NCBI GenBank assembly: GCA_964631745.1
Contig: CAZVWV010000076.1
Coordinates: 1-18,490, forward strand
Direction: 5' to 3'
Source: CAZVWV01 sp964631745
GTDB taxonomy: Bacteria; Bdellovibrionota_C; UBA2361; JBGSMV01
Length of the DNA: 18,490 bases
The notes under the pieces are model-generated. The model made no database searches. It was not told the DNA's origin and was given only the letters and a program-made list of their open reading frames with translations. This document shows, in pieces, positions 7,516-15,838 of this stretch. Within the stretch, counting starts at the first letter, position 1; each line of letters begins with the position of its first letter. Position numbers and translations under genes: made by a program.

Positions 7516-9519
7516 TTAGGCCCACTCCCGAATCCTCTTCTCAACCGCCTCCGGCGTAATACCGAATTTTTCCGCCAGCACCTCTCCCGGAGCCGAAGCT
7601 CCGAAGTGATCGACTCCAATCTTTAGTGTACCCTCGGAGCCAATTACCCGATCCCAGGTCGCGGTTACTCCGGCCTCTATGCTGACTTTGCGAGCTGCCG
7701 GTGGAATTATTGACTCTCGGTAGCTCTGGTCCTGTTTTAAAAAGAGCTCCATGCATGGCATGGATACTACCCTGGCTTTAATCCCCTTTTGGATCAACTT
7801 CTTCTGCGCTTCGTGCGCTACCCAAACCTCAGAGCCGCTGGCTACAATCACAAAATCAGTATGTTCCTCGCCACTCACGACATAAGCGCCTTTTAGTACG
7901 GAGTCCGGATTGAAATTTGCGGGCCGCTCCAGCGGCGGAAGATTTTGGCGCGTCAGCAGCATTGCGCTTGGGTTGCGCTTGGCCTGAAGCGCAGCAAAAT
8001 AACACATGCCGGTTTCTAAACCATCCGCGGGGCGGAACACTAAAAGATTGGGAATAATTCTCAAACTTGCGATGTGTTCAATGGGCTGATGGGTGGGACC
8101 GTCTTCTCCTACCCAAAAACTATCATGCGTAAAGATAAAAAGCGTTTGCAGATGCGAAAGCGCGGCTAACCTAATGGTAGGACGCATGTAATCAGCAAAG
8201 ACTAAAAACGTAGCGGTATACGGGATCCAGCTTTGAGTATACGCAAGCCCGTTAGCAATCGCTCCCATGGCGTGTTCACGCACCCCAAAGCGAATATTTC
8301 GCCCGCTAAACTCCTCTTTCTGAATATCCTTCGAGCCTTTAATCAGAGTCTTGGTTGAGGGCTCAAGGTCCGCAGAGCCTCCTATGAAGAATGGCAGGCT
8401 TTTTGCGATAGCGTTAATTGCTACGCCTGAAAGATTTCTCGTGGCATCTTTTTTCGGCTCCTTAAAGGTCTGAAGCAAAGTATCCTTTAATCCTGATGGG
8501 ATTTCGCGCGAGCTCTGCGCAGAAAAATCGCTGGCTAACTGTGGATTGGCCTGGCTCCATTCTGCAAACTTTTTCTCCCAAGCGGCGTGTTCCAGGGCTT
8601 TCTCACCACACAGTTTGCAGCAAAATTCACCGACCTCTTTGGGCACGTAAAAACTCTCCGCTTCCGGCCAGCCCAAGTTTTTCTTTGTAAGTTTTAGCTC
8701 CTCCGCGCCCAAGGGGGAACCGTGCACATCGTGGGTATTTGATTTGTTCGGTGAACCAAACCCAATCGTAGTATGGCAACAAATTATACTTGGCCGCGAA
8801 GATTCCTTCTTGGCGTTGTCTAAGGCTTTAGCAATCTCAGAAAAATCATGTCCGTTGATTTCTTGCACGTACCAACCATAAGCCTCAAACCGTTTTGGGA
8901 CTGATTCGGTAAAGCATACGTTTGTATTTCCGCCGATCGAGATCTCGTTATCATCGTAAAGATAAATTAAGTTATTTAACCCCAAATGCCCCGCCAGTGA
9001 GGCAGCTTCAGCAGACACGCCTTCCATCAGGTCGCCATCCCCGCAAATTCCGTACACTCGGAAATCAAATAGATCCTTCGAATATTTCTGTGCCAAAAGT
9101 TTCTGCGACATGGCGATGCCGACACTATTTGCAAACCCCTGCCCTAACGGCCCGGTGGTAGTTTCAACTCCGGCTGTCATGCCGAATTCTGGATGCCCGG
9201 GAGTGCGGCTCTCCCACTGCCTAAAATTCTTAAGCTCCGATAGCGGCAGGTCGTAGCCAAAGAGATGCAGGAGTGAATACAACAACATACTGCCGTGCCC
9301 GGCAGAGAGCACAAAGCGGTCGCGATTGGCCCAATTTGGTTGCTTCGGATCGAACCTTAAATGATAGGCCCAAAGCACGGCCGCGTAATCGGCAGCCCCC
9401 ATGGGCATACCTGGATGCCCGGAATTGGCTTTCTCGACCCCGTCGGCTGCGAGCATTCGAATTGTTGTGGCTAGTTGCTTTAAGTTGGTTGTGTCCATGA
9501 TCATACTGGTTTGACTCAA
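7516..9519 (-). CDS. tkt: Transketolase
   Basis: Transketolase moves two-carbon ketol units between sugar phosphates in the pentose phosphate pathway, using thiamine diphosphate and Mg2+. At up to 667 residues it matches the family. Signatures include KANSGHPGMPMG (29-40), the dense motif FVLSAGHGSMLLYSLLH, TPGHPE, GVETTTGPLGQG, the ThDP motif GDGDLMEG with DDNEIS after it, GFGSPNKSNTHDVHG, GGSADL, GEDGPTHQP and a C-terminal SMP motif. The frame opens at a TTG (9519); ATGs at 9504 and 9498 start residues 6 and 8, and the second fits the E. coli N-terminus better. No good ribosome site separates them. A 458-base spacer full of repeats lies upstream, so it is probably transcribed alone. Confidence 0.97.
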   Translation of the reverse strand: MSQTSMIMDTTNLKQLATTIRMLAADGVEKANSGHPGMPMGAADYAAVLWAYHLRFDPKQPNWANRDRFVLSAGHGSMLLYSLLHLFGYDLPLSELKNFRQWESRTPGHPEFGMTAGVETTTGPLGQGFANSVGIAMSQKLLAQKYSKDLFDFRVYGICGDGDLMEGVSAEAASLAGHLGLNNLIYLYDDNEISIGGNTNVCFTESVPKRFEAYGWYVQEINGHDFSEIAKALDNAKKESSRPSIICCHTTIGFGSPNKSNTHDVHGSPLGAEELKLTKKNLGWPEAESFYVPKEVGEFCCKLCGEKALEHAAWEKKFAEWSQANPQLASDFSAQSSREIPSGLKDTLLQTFKEPKKDATRNLSGVAINAIAKSLPFFIGGSADLEPSTKTLIKGSKDIQKEEFSGRNIRFGVREHAMGAIANGLAYTQSWIPYTATFLVFADYMRPTIRLAALSHLQTLFIFTHDSFWVGEDGPTHQPIEHIASLRIIPNLLVFRPADGLETGMCYFAALQAKRNPSAMLLTRQNLPPLERPANFNPDSVLKGAYVVSGEEHTDFVIVASGSEVWVAHEAQKKLIQKGIKARVVSMPCMELFLKQDQSYRESIIPPAARKVSIEAGVTATWDRVIGSEGTLKIGVDHFGASAPGEVLAEKFGITPEAVEKRIREWA

Positions 9520-9556
9520 ATATTGAGAAATTTTAACGCCTTAGCTAACTTACATG

Positions 9557-9708
9557 TAATTGCTCATAAACTCAGAGTAGTTTTCCCCTCCGTGTAACTC
9601 CGTGTCCTCAGTGGTAAAAAATTCTTAATATTTTCACCACTGAGATCACTGAGTTACACGGAGGGGGCCAATTCCCATCCGGCGTTACCCGGGGTTAATG
9701 AGTAGTTC
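9557..9708. repeat. Degenerate element with inverted ends enclosing a long hairpin
   Basis: The left edge TAATTGCTCATAAAC (9557-9571) differs at one base from the terminal sequence of the 16.6-kb element. The right edge (9683-9707, reverse complemented) matches the same terminus over about 19 of 24 bases, including CCCCGGGTAA. Between them lies an unrelated core, the long CTCCGTG hairpin. It is probably an eroded relative of the dispersed element family; the left match is short, so this stays tentative. Confidence 0.45.
9585..9666. repeat. Long imperfect hairpin built from CTCCGTG-like 9-mers
   Basis: Arms at 9585-9619 and 9631-9666 are complementary over about 35 bases with four or five mismatches or slips, around a short AT-rich loop. 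Within each arm a degenerate 9-base unit recurs (CTCCGTGTA, ACTCCGTGT, CCTCAGTGG). Sequences of this style, made of CTCCGTG/CCACTGAG words, occur between genes in several bacterial phyla. A second, CTTCGTG-type locus is at 18171-18252. Neither strand codes for protein here. Confidence 0.75.
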
Positions 9709-9881
9709 CACTTACATATTAGGTCGGGCTGATTGAGTACGGTAACCCCTTTTTAGGTTCCTTACAACGAGTTTCATATACCCAAGCATTGGCACACTTA
9801 TCGCAATAGGTACATACAGTTTGACTTTTCTCCCCAGTGGTCTCGGTTCTTAAGAGATCACGTTACGATGCCTGACTCCTC

Positions 9882-9924
9882 GTTAAGTGGGCGACCCCCT
9901 GCCCACTTAACTTTTTTCTTTTTT
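9882..9924 (+). terminator. Strong intrinsic terminator without an obvious gene
   Basis: A perfect 11-bp stem (GTTAAGTGGGC 9882-9892 with GCCCACTTAAC 9901-9911) around an 8-base loop is followed by TTTTTTCTTTTTT (9912-9924). This is a textbook intrinsic terminator for plus-strand transcripts, yet the flanking genes are all on the minus strand. It must end either an unannotated plus-strand RNA from 9.7-9.88 kb or antisense transcription through tkt. Confidence 0.8.
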
Positions 9925-9977
9925 ATCCACCATAGTTCCAAGTAGTAAGTGTACCGGGATTTGACCGACGGGAAGCC

Positions 9978-10544
9978 CTAACGAACGTCACCCACTCGCC
10001 ACTTTATCGAACATCCCACGGGGTGAATAAAGCAAGGCACCGGTTCTTTCCCCGCTAAAGCGTATTCCAAGGCCGGGGTTAAAAGATCTTTGCGTTCACT
10101 TCCGGGTTCCTTCGGCCGATCGGTAATGGCTCCGTGATAAACTAGCTCTTGGCTAGCATTAAAGAGATAACACTCAGGCGTGCAGGCCGCATCAAACATC
10201 TTGGCTACCTTTTGCGATTGGTCATACAGATACGGATACGGCAACTCCAGCTCCTTGGCTTTACTTTTCATGTTCTCAAAGCTGTCTTCCGGGTACTGCG
10301 CGGCATCATTTGAACTAATGGCTACCACTCGAAGTCCTGCCTTCTCAAATTTCCGGGCAGCCTCAATTAGAATCATCTCGCTGCCTTTTACGTAGGGGCA
10401 ATGATTACAGGTAAAGACCACTAGTGCGGCCTTACCTTCACTCAAATACCGGCTACCTAAATTGCGCCCGTCAACATTTGGAAGTTCAAATTCAGGTAGC
10501 TTAGACCCGATCGGAAACTTATCGCTAGAAAGATCTCTTTGCAT
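9978..10544 (-). CDS. Thioredoxin-fold (peroxiredoxin-like) protein with CNHC motif
   Basis: A 188-residue AhpC/TSA-like protein. The N-terminal part has the peroxiredoxin-like P..ELPNVDG strand. The redox motif is C46-N-H-C49 inside FTCNHCPYVK, diagnostic of the PRX_like1 subgroup rather than of thioredoxin (CGPC). Near residue 121 is ACTPECYLF, and the C-terminus carries the subgroup's GCSIKW motif. There is no signal peptide, so it is probably a cytoplasmic thiol reductase or peroxidase; the true substrate of this family is not well established. A very good AGGAGG (complement of 10551-10556), 6 bases upstream, fixes the ATG start. It follows the alpha/beta hydrolase by 43 bases and is likely cotranscribed. 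Confidence 0.88.
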   Translation of the reverse strand: MQRDLSSDKFPIGSKLPEFELPNVDGRNLGSRYLSEGKAALVVFTCNHCPYVKGSEMILIEAARKFEKAGLRVVAISSNDAAQYPEDSFENMKSKAKELELPYPYLYDQSQKVAKMFDAACTPECYLFNASQELVYHGAITDRPKEPGSERKDLLTPALEYALAGKEPVPCFIHPVGCSIKWRVGDVR

Positions 10545-10587
10545 ACTATGCCTCCTATGTTGAATAGCAGCCGTATCGTAGCCAGGA

Positions 10588-11442
10588 CTACCCTTTCTTA
10601 TGAAAGCGAGAATTCTTCGCCAAGAATCGCTCGACCTCGCCAGCGAACCACTCCGGATATTCGATCATGGGCGCATGCCCACAGTTCTTAATGCTGACAA
10701 GCTCTGAATGAGGAATTAATTTATGAAAGGTTTCCGCCACAGCCATGGTAGTGACTTGATCGTCCTCGCCCCACAGCAGCAGCGTTGGAACTTTTATCTG
10801 CCCTAGTACTTTGGCGAGATTATCTTTCTTGGCGCTTCTGGCGCAGTGAATCAAATTTAAAATGTTAGCGCGATCCGCAATAATCTCGGAGATCTCATTA
10901 ACCGCTTGATCGGTGATAAAACGGCTATTGTAAAAAACCCGGGCCATATGTTCACGCACGAAGGTATGATCGGGTCGCACCGGTAGGGCATCTACTGAGT
11001 GTTCGTAAAGCCCTGAGGCACCGGACAACACCAAGCAATCCACCAAGTCCGGCCGCGCCAACGTCAGCCTTAAGGCCACATGGCCACCCAAGGAGTTGCC
11101 GCACAAAGTCACGGGCTGTACCTTTCGCTGCCTAATAAAAAACTCGGTAAAGACAGTCAGCGCCTTAACCTTAACTTCCGAGCGGTGTCCCGAAATGATC
11201 GGAAAGCTCAGCGCAATTGGGTTAGAAAATTTCGCAAAACAGGGAAAGATAGAATCCCAGTTTGACATGGCCCCAAAGAGCCCGTGCAGCAATAAGAGAT
11301 CTTCGCGCACGACTCCGGCCGGACTCTCCGTAAGCTCGTGAGTTATAAACTTAGGAGGAGTCCCGTCTTTGAGCCATTTAGGATCGCATGATCCAAGGTG
11401 AGAGGCTGTCTTATGCACCTCGTCGAATATCGCGCTAACCAT
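10588..11442 (-). CDS. Alpha/beta hydrolase
   Basis: A 284-residue alpha/beta-hydrolase-fold enzyme. The oxyanion HG motif is LLLLHGLFGAMSNWD (49-63), the nucleophile elbow is GNSLGG (Ser117), the acid is in LLWGEDDQV (Asp228) and the histidine in NCGHAPMIE (His256). This layout matches esterases, C-C hydrolases and haloperoxidase-like enzymes; the substrate is unknown. About 45 residues precede the hydrolase core, longer than usual, with no signal peptide. No ribosome site is visible before the ATG at 11442, so the true start could be further in. It lies 104 bases after parE with no clear terminator between, so readthrough from the topoisomerase operon is possible. Confidence 0.88.
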   Translation of the reverse strand: MVSAIFDEVHKTASHLGSCDPKWLKDGTPPKFITHELTESPAGVVREDLLLLHGLFGAMSNWDSIFPCFAKFSNPIALSFPIISGHRSEVKVKALTVFTEFFIRQRKVQPVTLCGNSLGGHVALRLTLARPDLVDCLVLSGASGLYEHSVDALPVRPDHTFVREHMARVFYNSRFITDQAVNEISEIIADRANILNLIHCARSAKKDNLAKVLGQIKVPTLLLWGEDDQVTTMAVAETFHKLIPHSELVSIKNCGHAPMIEYPEWFAGEVERFLAKNSRFHKKG

Positions 11443-11546
11443 CAGATTTAATTTTTGTTACCACGGTCATAGTTTTACAATAGCGCAGTTCAGACAAAAT
11501 GCGGTTTTGCTTTACCCTGCTTGAAGCCTACAGTTAGATAGTCTTT

Positions 11547-13484
11547 TTAAAGATCTAGTTCAAGCCTATGGGCGTTCTCTTGTATCAAACGATATCTTTG
11601 AGCGCTATCTTTTCCAAGTAGGTTTTCAAACGTTAGCGTTGCCGCTTCTACACTATCTACCTGAATTTTAAGAAGATTTCTAGTGCTTGGATTAAGCGTA
11701 GTTTCCCAAAGAGCCTGAGGACTCATTTCGCCTAATCCTTTAAATCTCGTTATATGGAGCTTGGCTTTGCCCTTCGATTTTACAATCTTGTCCTTCTCTT
11801 CGTCAGTGTAGGCCCAAAGGATCTCCTCTTTCGAACCACTACCCAGCCGCACTCGAAAGAGAGGCGACAAACCCAAAAACAGATGGCCAGACTCTACCAG
11901 CGGCCGCATGAACGTAAAGAAGAAGGCCATAAGTAACGCAGCGATATGCATTCCGTCGGCGTCCGCATCAGTTAGAATTATCACCTTCGAATAGCGCAAC
12001 TTATCCAGATTAATATTCTGTCCAGCTCCGCATCCCAGGGCCGAGATTAGGTCTGTAATCTCATTGTTCTCCTTTAACTTGACTTCTGAAGCCGCGATTG
12101 AGTTTAGAATCTTTCCCTTAAGCGGCAAAACAGCCTGAATCTTGCGGTCTCGCCCCTGCTTGGCGCTGCCACCGGCGGAGTCACCCTCTACGATAAACAG
12201 CTCTGATTTATCCGGATTGGTAGAGGAACAATCGGCAAGCTTTCCAGGCAGGTTCAATCTATGACTGATGCCTACTTTTCTTGAGATACTTTGCGATGCC
12301 GATCGCGCCGCGGCCCTAGCCTTAGCCGCCAAGGAAATTCGCTCTACCAACGCATTTGCCAGAGTTGGTTTCGAGTTTAAGATATTTTCAAAGCTGCGCA
12401 TCAAGCTCTCGACCGGAGCTTCAATCTCCGGATTGTTGAGTTTATCTTTAGTCTGCCCCTGGAACTGAAGCTGGCTCACGGAACCTGGAACATTGACGGA
12501 GATCACCGCAAAGAGTCCTTCACGGATATCGTCCGAGGTCAGCTTTACCCCCTTGGGGATCAGATCATGCACGGACATGTAATTTCTAAGGGCCTTTCCC
12601 AGCCCGGACTTAAAACCATCTTCATGACTTCCGCCCTGGGCAGTAAAGATTCCGTTAACATACGAGAGAATTTTTTCCTGCGTGGTTTCAGTCCAACAGA
12701 AAGCGCACTCGATCTTGATTCCGTTGGCGCGCTCGATATAAAAACTCTCGCCGCCCACGGCCTCGTTCTCACCCTTTTGCAAGAGAGACTTTAAGTATTC
12801 CTTTAGCCCCTCTTCATAACAAAAAGTCTCCTCGGCCTTCCTAACCTCGTCGATAAAGGTGATCTTTAAGCCACGGTTAAGAAAGGCTTTTTCTTGGCAT
12901 ATTTTCGCGATCTTTTCGCCGCTAAACTTTATATTCCGAAAAATCTCCGGGTCGGCCTGAAAACTAATCATCGTGCCGGTGTCTTTGGTCTTCTCACCTT
13001 TTTTGAGAGTCGATACAGGTTTGCCCCTTGAAAAACTCTGCCGCCATTCATGTCCGTCTCGCTGAACTAAGACATCCAATTTTTGTGACAAGGCATTCAC
13101 CACAGAAGCCCCCACCCCGTGCAGTCCTCCTGCGGAATAGTAGTTCTTATCGGAAAATTTACCGCCCGAATGTAAGGTGGTCAGGATCATCTCCAAGGCG
13201 GGCTTATTAAATTTCGGATGCTTATCAACCGGGATCCCGCGGCCATTGTCCTCGACCGAAACAGTTTCCGAATCCTCGTGCAGAGTGACCCGGATAGAAT
13301 CGGCAAAGCCGTTCATGGCTTCATCAATTGAATTATCAAGGATCTCTTTCACTAGATGGTGAAGCCCGGCGCTACCTTCCGTGCCGCCGATGTACATGCC
13401 CGGGCGCTTTCTAACCGGCTCAAGACCTTCCAACACCTCGATGTCGCTGGCTGTGTATCCAGACTTGGGTGATAACTTTGCCAT
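11547..13484 (-). CDS. parE: DNA topoisomerase IV subunit B
   Basis: ParE is the ATPase/TOPRIM subunit of topoisomerase IV, which decatenates daughter chromosomes. The 645 residues match ParE and are shorter than many GyrB proteins. The GHKL ATPase motifs are near the N-terminus: LDNSIDEAMNG, DNGRGIP and GGLHGVGASVVN. The TOPRIM motifs follow: EGDSAGG with a PLKGKILN segment, and DADADGMHI. The LYS-RFKGLGEM region and an LWETTLNP motif are near the end. HIAALLMAFFF after DADADG resembles ParE more than GyrB (usually HIRTLLLTFF). It begins 9 bases after the parC stop; a TAGGT overlapping that stop is the only ribosome-site candidate, pointing to translational coupling. Confidence 0.92.
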   Translation of the reverse strand: MAKLSPKSGYTASDIEVLEGLEPVRKRPGMYIGGTEGSAGLHHLVKEILDNSIDEAMNGFADSIRVTLHEDSETVSVEDNGRGIPVDKHPKFNKPALEMILTTLHSGGKFSDKNYYSAGGLHGVGASVVNALSQKLDVLVQRDGHEWRQSFSRGKPVSTLKKGEKTKDTGTMISFQADPEIFRNIKFSGEKIAKICQEKAFLNRGLKITFIDEVRKAEETFCYEEGLKEYLKSLLQKGENEAVGGESFYIERANGIKIECAFCWTETTQEKILSYVNGIFTAQGGSHEDGFKSGLGKALRNYMSVHDLIPKGVKLTSDDIREGLFAVISVNVPGSVSQLQFQGQTKDKLNNPEIEAPVESLMRSFENILNSKPTLANALVERISLAAKARAAARSASQSISRKVGISHRLNLPGKLADCSSTNPDKSELFIVEGDSAGGSAKQGRDRKIQAVLPLKGKILNSIAASEVKLKENNEITDLISALGCGAGQNINLDKLRYSKVIILTDADADGMHIAALLMAFFFTFMRPLVESGHLFLGLSPLFRVRLGSGSKEEILWAYTDEEKDKIVKSKGKAKLHITRFKGLGEMSPQALWETTLNPSTRNLLKIQVDSVEAATLTFENLLGKDSAQRYRLIQENAHRLELDL

Positions 13485-13493
13485 ATATTTTAC

Positions 13494-15794
13494 CTACTTC
13501 AGTAATTGACCTTGAGCGGGAGTGACTTCGATCTCGACCTTAGAGATGCCACCCCGCGCTATAACCTTATTGCCTTTTAAGCTGCGTCGCCCCCGCACAA
13601 TCTCTTTGCTGCTTATCTGTTTGGTGCTGCCGTTATCAGTGGTTACAAGCAAGGGCAGATCTTTTTCAAATGAGATCGCCGCCACAAGAGCATCATCGCT
13701 CCTAACGCCTATTAGTGAAACCCCGATCGCCGCCGAGTCACGCACCGGAACTTCTTTGGCCTGTATCACCAATCCATAAGCGCTGGCTGTCACCAAGGCA
13801 AAATGCTTTGCGTTTCTGCAAATTGCAGCCAGGGCGTCCCCTTCCCGCACCTTAATCGCACGTTTCCCGTTTCGTTTAATGCTTTCTAACTCAGCCAGCT
13901 TTAGGGTGAAGCCCACGCCGTGTTTTGAAACTAGTAAGACTTCATCTCCATCCTTAAGAAGTTGGCTATAGCTCGCCGGCGTTCCGGAGCTCTTTCCGGC
14001 CTTCACCCCAAAGCTATCCACCAAGACTTCGCCGTCTTTGAACTTAAGAAGTTTCTGGATAGGATCACCGTATCCGCTCGATGAAGGAAAGTCCGCAACT
14101 TTCAGGGAATAAAGCGATCCCACACTGGTGAAAAACACTACGTAATCTAGAGTCGAGAGCGGATGCGCGCGCACAATCTGATCCCCCTCGCGCAGCCGCG
14201 TGGAGGAGATCTCGTTATTCTGCCTAACGCGTTTAATCCAGCCATCTTTAGTGACTATCGCAAAAACATCTTCCTGCACCACATAGGCGGTCTCGTCGAA
14301 CTCAAAAGTTGCCTCTTCAATATCAGTTACCAACTTGCAACGGCGTTTATCGCCATGCTTTTCGAGCATGCTCTCTAAATCTTTCTTAACCAGCTCTTTG
14401 ACTTTAGCAGGACTCTTTAGAATTTTATCAATTTCGGTTACGCGCGCCGATTTTTCCGTCAATTCGCCACGCACCTCAGAGACGCTGGTCTTTGAAAGTT
14501 GGTAGATACGCATATCAACTACGGCAAAGGCCTGAATCTCGGTCAACTTAAAACGCGCCTTAAGTTTTTCTGCCGCATCACTGCGACCATCGCTGCGCCG
14601 CACAATCTTAAGAGCCTCGTCTAAGCTGTCTAGCACTGCCATCAAGCCTTCGAGGATATGAATGCGCTCTTCAAGCTTACGTTTCTCAAAGCTCAGTTTC
14701 TTTCGAAAGATCTGATCCCTAAACTCTAAGAAATAACTCAAACACTGCTTAAGAGAGAGTAGCTCAGGTTTTACCGCGCCCAAATCCCCGACCGGCACGA
14801 GCCCAGTCATGTTGACGGGAAAATTGCTCTCAAGCGTGGTGTGCTTAAAGAGATACGCCATGGCAACTTCCGCATCAGCACCCGAGGCGAGCTCAAGCAC
14901 GATGCGAACCTCATCGGTGGATTCATCGCGGATGTCATTAAGCTGCGGAATCTTTCTGCCCGTAATAAGATCTGCGATCTTTTCCACAATCTGTGACTTA
15001 TTAACGGCATAAGGGATCGAAGTCACCACAATAAACTGTTTGCCGCGAAGCCCCTCCTCGGTGGTCCACTCGGCGCGCATCCGCACCGTGCCCTTTCCGG
15101 TTTCATACATCTGCGAGAGTTCGCGGCGGGTGTTTAGAATTTGGCAGCCGGTCGGAAAATCCGGGCCTTTAATGATGCCGGCCAGTTTAGCATTGGTAAG
15201 CTCCTGGTCCTCTAACAATGCCAGCAATGACTTAATAGTGTCAGAGATATTGTGCGGCGGAATACTGGTGGCCATGCCCACAGCGATTCCTGAGGCGCCG
15301 TTTATCAGAAGGTTTGGCAGCCGCGCCGGAAGAACCATGGGCTCTTGAATGGTGGCGTCGAAATTATCCCGTAAAATAACGGTTTCATGGTCGATCTCAC
15401 CCAGCACATCAACCGCAAGCTCCCGCAGCTTTACCTCTGTGTAACGATAAGCGGCAGCGTTGTCGCCGTCTAACGAGCCAAAGTTCCCCTGCCCGTCAAC
15501 CAGGGGATAGCGCAAGGAAAAGTCCTGCGCCATACGTACCATAGCCTCGTAACAGGCCACATCCCCATGCGGATGAAAGCGCGCCAAGACCTCTCCCACA
15601 ACAGCCGCAGATTTGCGATGGCTGCCGCCCGGCATCAGCCCAAGCTGCTGGGCCATGGCGTACAAAATACGCCGTTGTACCGGCTTTAAACCATCGCGCA
15701 CATCAGGAAGCGCCCGCCCAGAAACCACGCTCAAAGCGTAGGTAAGGTAACGATCCTGGGATTCAGTGTGAATTGCTCTTTCAATAACAGCCAT
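13494..15794 (-). CDS. parC: DNA topoisomerase IV subunit A
   Basis: ParC is the DNA-cleaving subunit of topoisomerase IV. At 766 residues it is in the ParC range and short for GyrA. The 5Y-CAP domain has GRALPDVRDGLKPVQRRILY (26-45) and the catalytic Arg117-Tyr118 within AAAYRYTE. The C-terminal beta-pinwheel (about 500-766) lacks the GyrA box QRRGGKG in its first blade, which favours ParC over GyrA. The quinolone region reads HPHGDVACYE: Val79 stands where most enzymes have Ser or Thr, while the acidic Glu83 is kept. The ATG at 15794 is preceded by no Shine-Dalgarno but by a hairpin that ends one base before it. First gene of the parC-parE pair, 44 bases after the phosphoesterase. Confidence 0.92.
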   Translation of the reverse strand: MAVIERAIHTESQDRYLTYALSVVSGRALPDVRDGLKPVQRRILYAMAQQLGLMPGGSHRKSAAVVGEVLARFHPHGDVACYEAMVRMAQDFSLRYPLVDGQGNFGSLDGDNAAAYRYTEVKLRELAVDVLGEIDHETVILRDNFDATIQEPMVLPARLPNLLINGASGIAVGMATSIPPHNISDTIKSLLALLEDQELTNAKLAGIIKGPDFPTGCQILNTRRELSQMYETGKGTVRMRAEWTTEEGLRGKQFIVVTSIPYAVNKSQIVEKIADLITGRKIPQLNDIRDESTDEVRIVLELASGADAEVAMAYLFKHTTLESNFPVNMTGLVPVGDLGAVKPELLSLKQCLSYFLEFRDQIFRKKLSFEKRKLEERIHILEGLMAVLDSLDEALKIVRRSDGRSDAAEKLKARFKLTEIQAFAVVDMRIYQLSKTSVSEVRGELTEKSARVTEIDKILKSPAKVKELVKKDLESMLEKHGDKRRCKLVTDIEEATFEFDETAYVVQEDVFAIVTKDGWIKRVRQNNEISSTRLREGDQIVRAHPLSTLDYVVFFTSVGSLYSLKVADFPSSSGYGDPIQKLLKFKDGEVLVDSFGVKAGKSSGTPASYSQLLKDGDEVLLVSKHGVGFTLKLAELESIKRNGKRAIKVREGDALAAICRNAKHFALVTASAYGLVIQAKEVPVRDSAAIGVSLIGVRSDDALVAAISFEKDLPLLVTTDNGSTKQISSKEIVRGRRSLKGNKVIARGGISKVEIEVTPAQGQLLK

Positions 15795-15795
15795 G

Positions 15796-15830
15796 TGGCA
15801 AGATTACACCGATCCGGTAGGTGTTTGCCA
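15796..15830 (-). promoter_or_regulatory. Hairpin abutting the parC start codon
   Basis: TGGCAA (15796-15801) pairs with TTGCCA (15825-15830), and ACACC (15806-15810) with GGTGT (15820-15824), giving 11 pairs with a 4-base asymmetric bulge and a 9-base loop. On the minus-strand transcript it lies between the phosphoesterase stop and the parC ATG, one base from the latter, occupying the ribosome-binding region. It could be an autoregulatory element or a weak terminator; there is no T-run after it. Confidence 0.5.
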
Positions 15831-15838
15831 AGCCCCTG

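Larger units (their letters stand above)
9520..9977. other. 458-base spacer between tkt and the thioredoxin-fold gene
   Basis: Apart from the repeat, hairpin and terminator listed separately, no gene is supported. On the minus strand 9722-9862 is open for 47 codons and contains four spaced cysteines, but has no ATG, GTG or TTG start. A near-consensus DnaA box (TTATCCACC, 9922-9930) overlaps the end of the terminator T-run and is probably chance. Confidence 0.5.

Noticed and set aside
11547..15794. Reading the topoisomerase pair as gyrA/gyrB
   Set aside because: The A subunit is short and lacks the QRRGGKG GyrA box; the B subunit has ParE-like residues after DADADG. ParC/ParE fits better, though a gyrase-like function cannot be wholly excluded.
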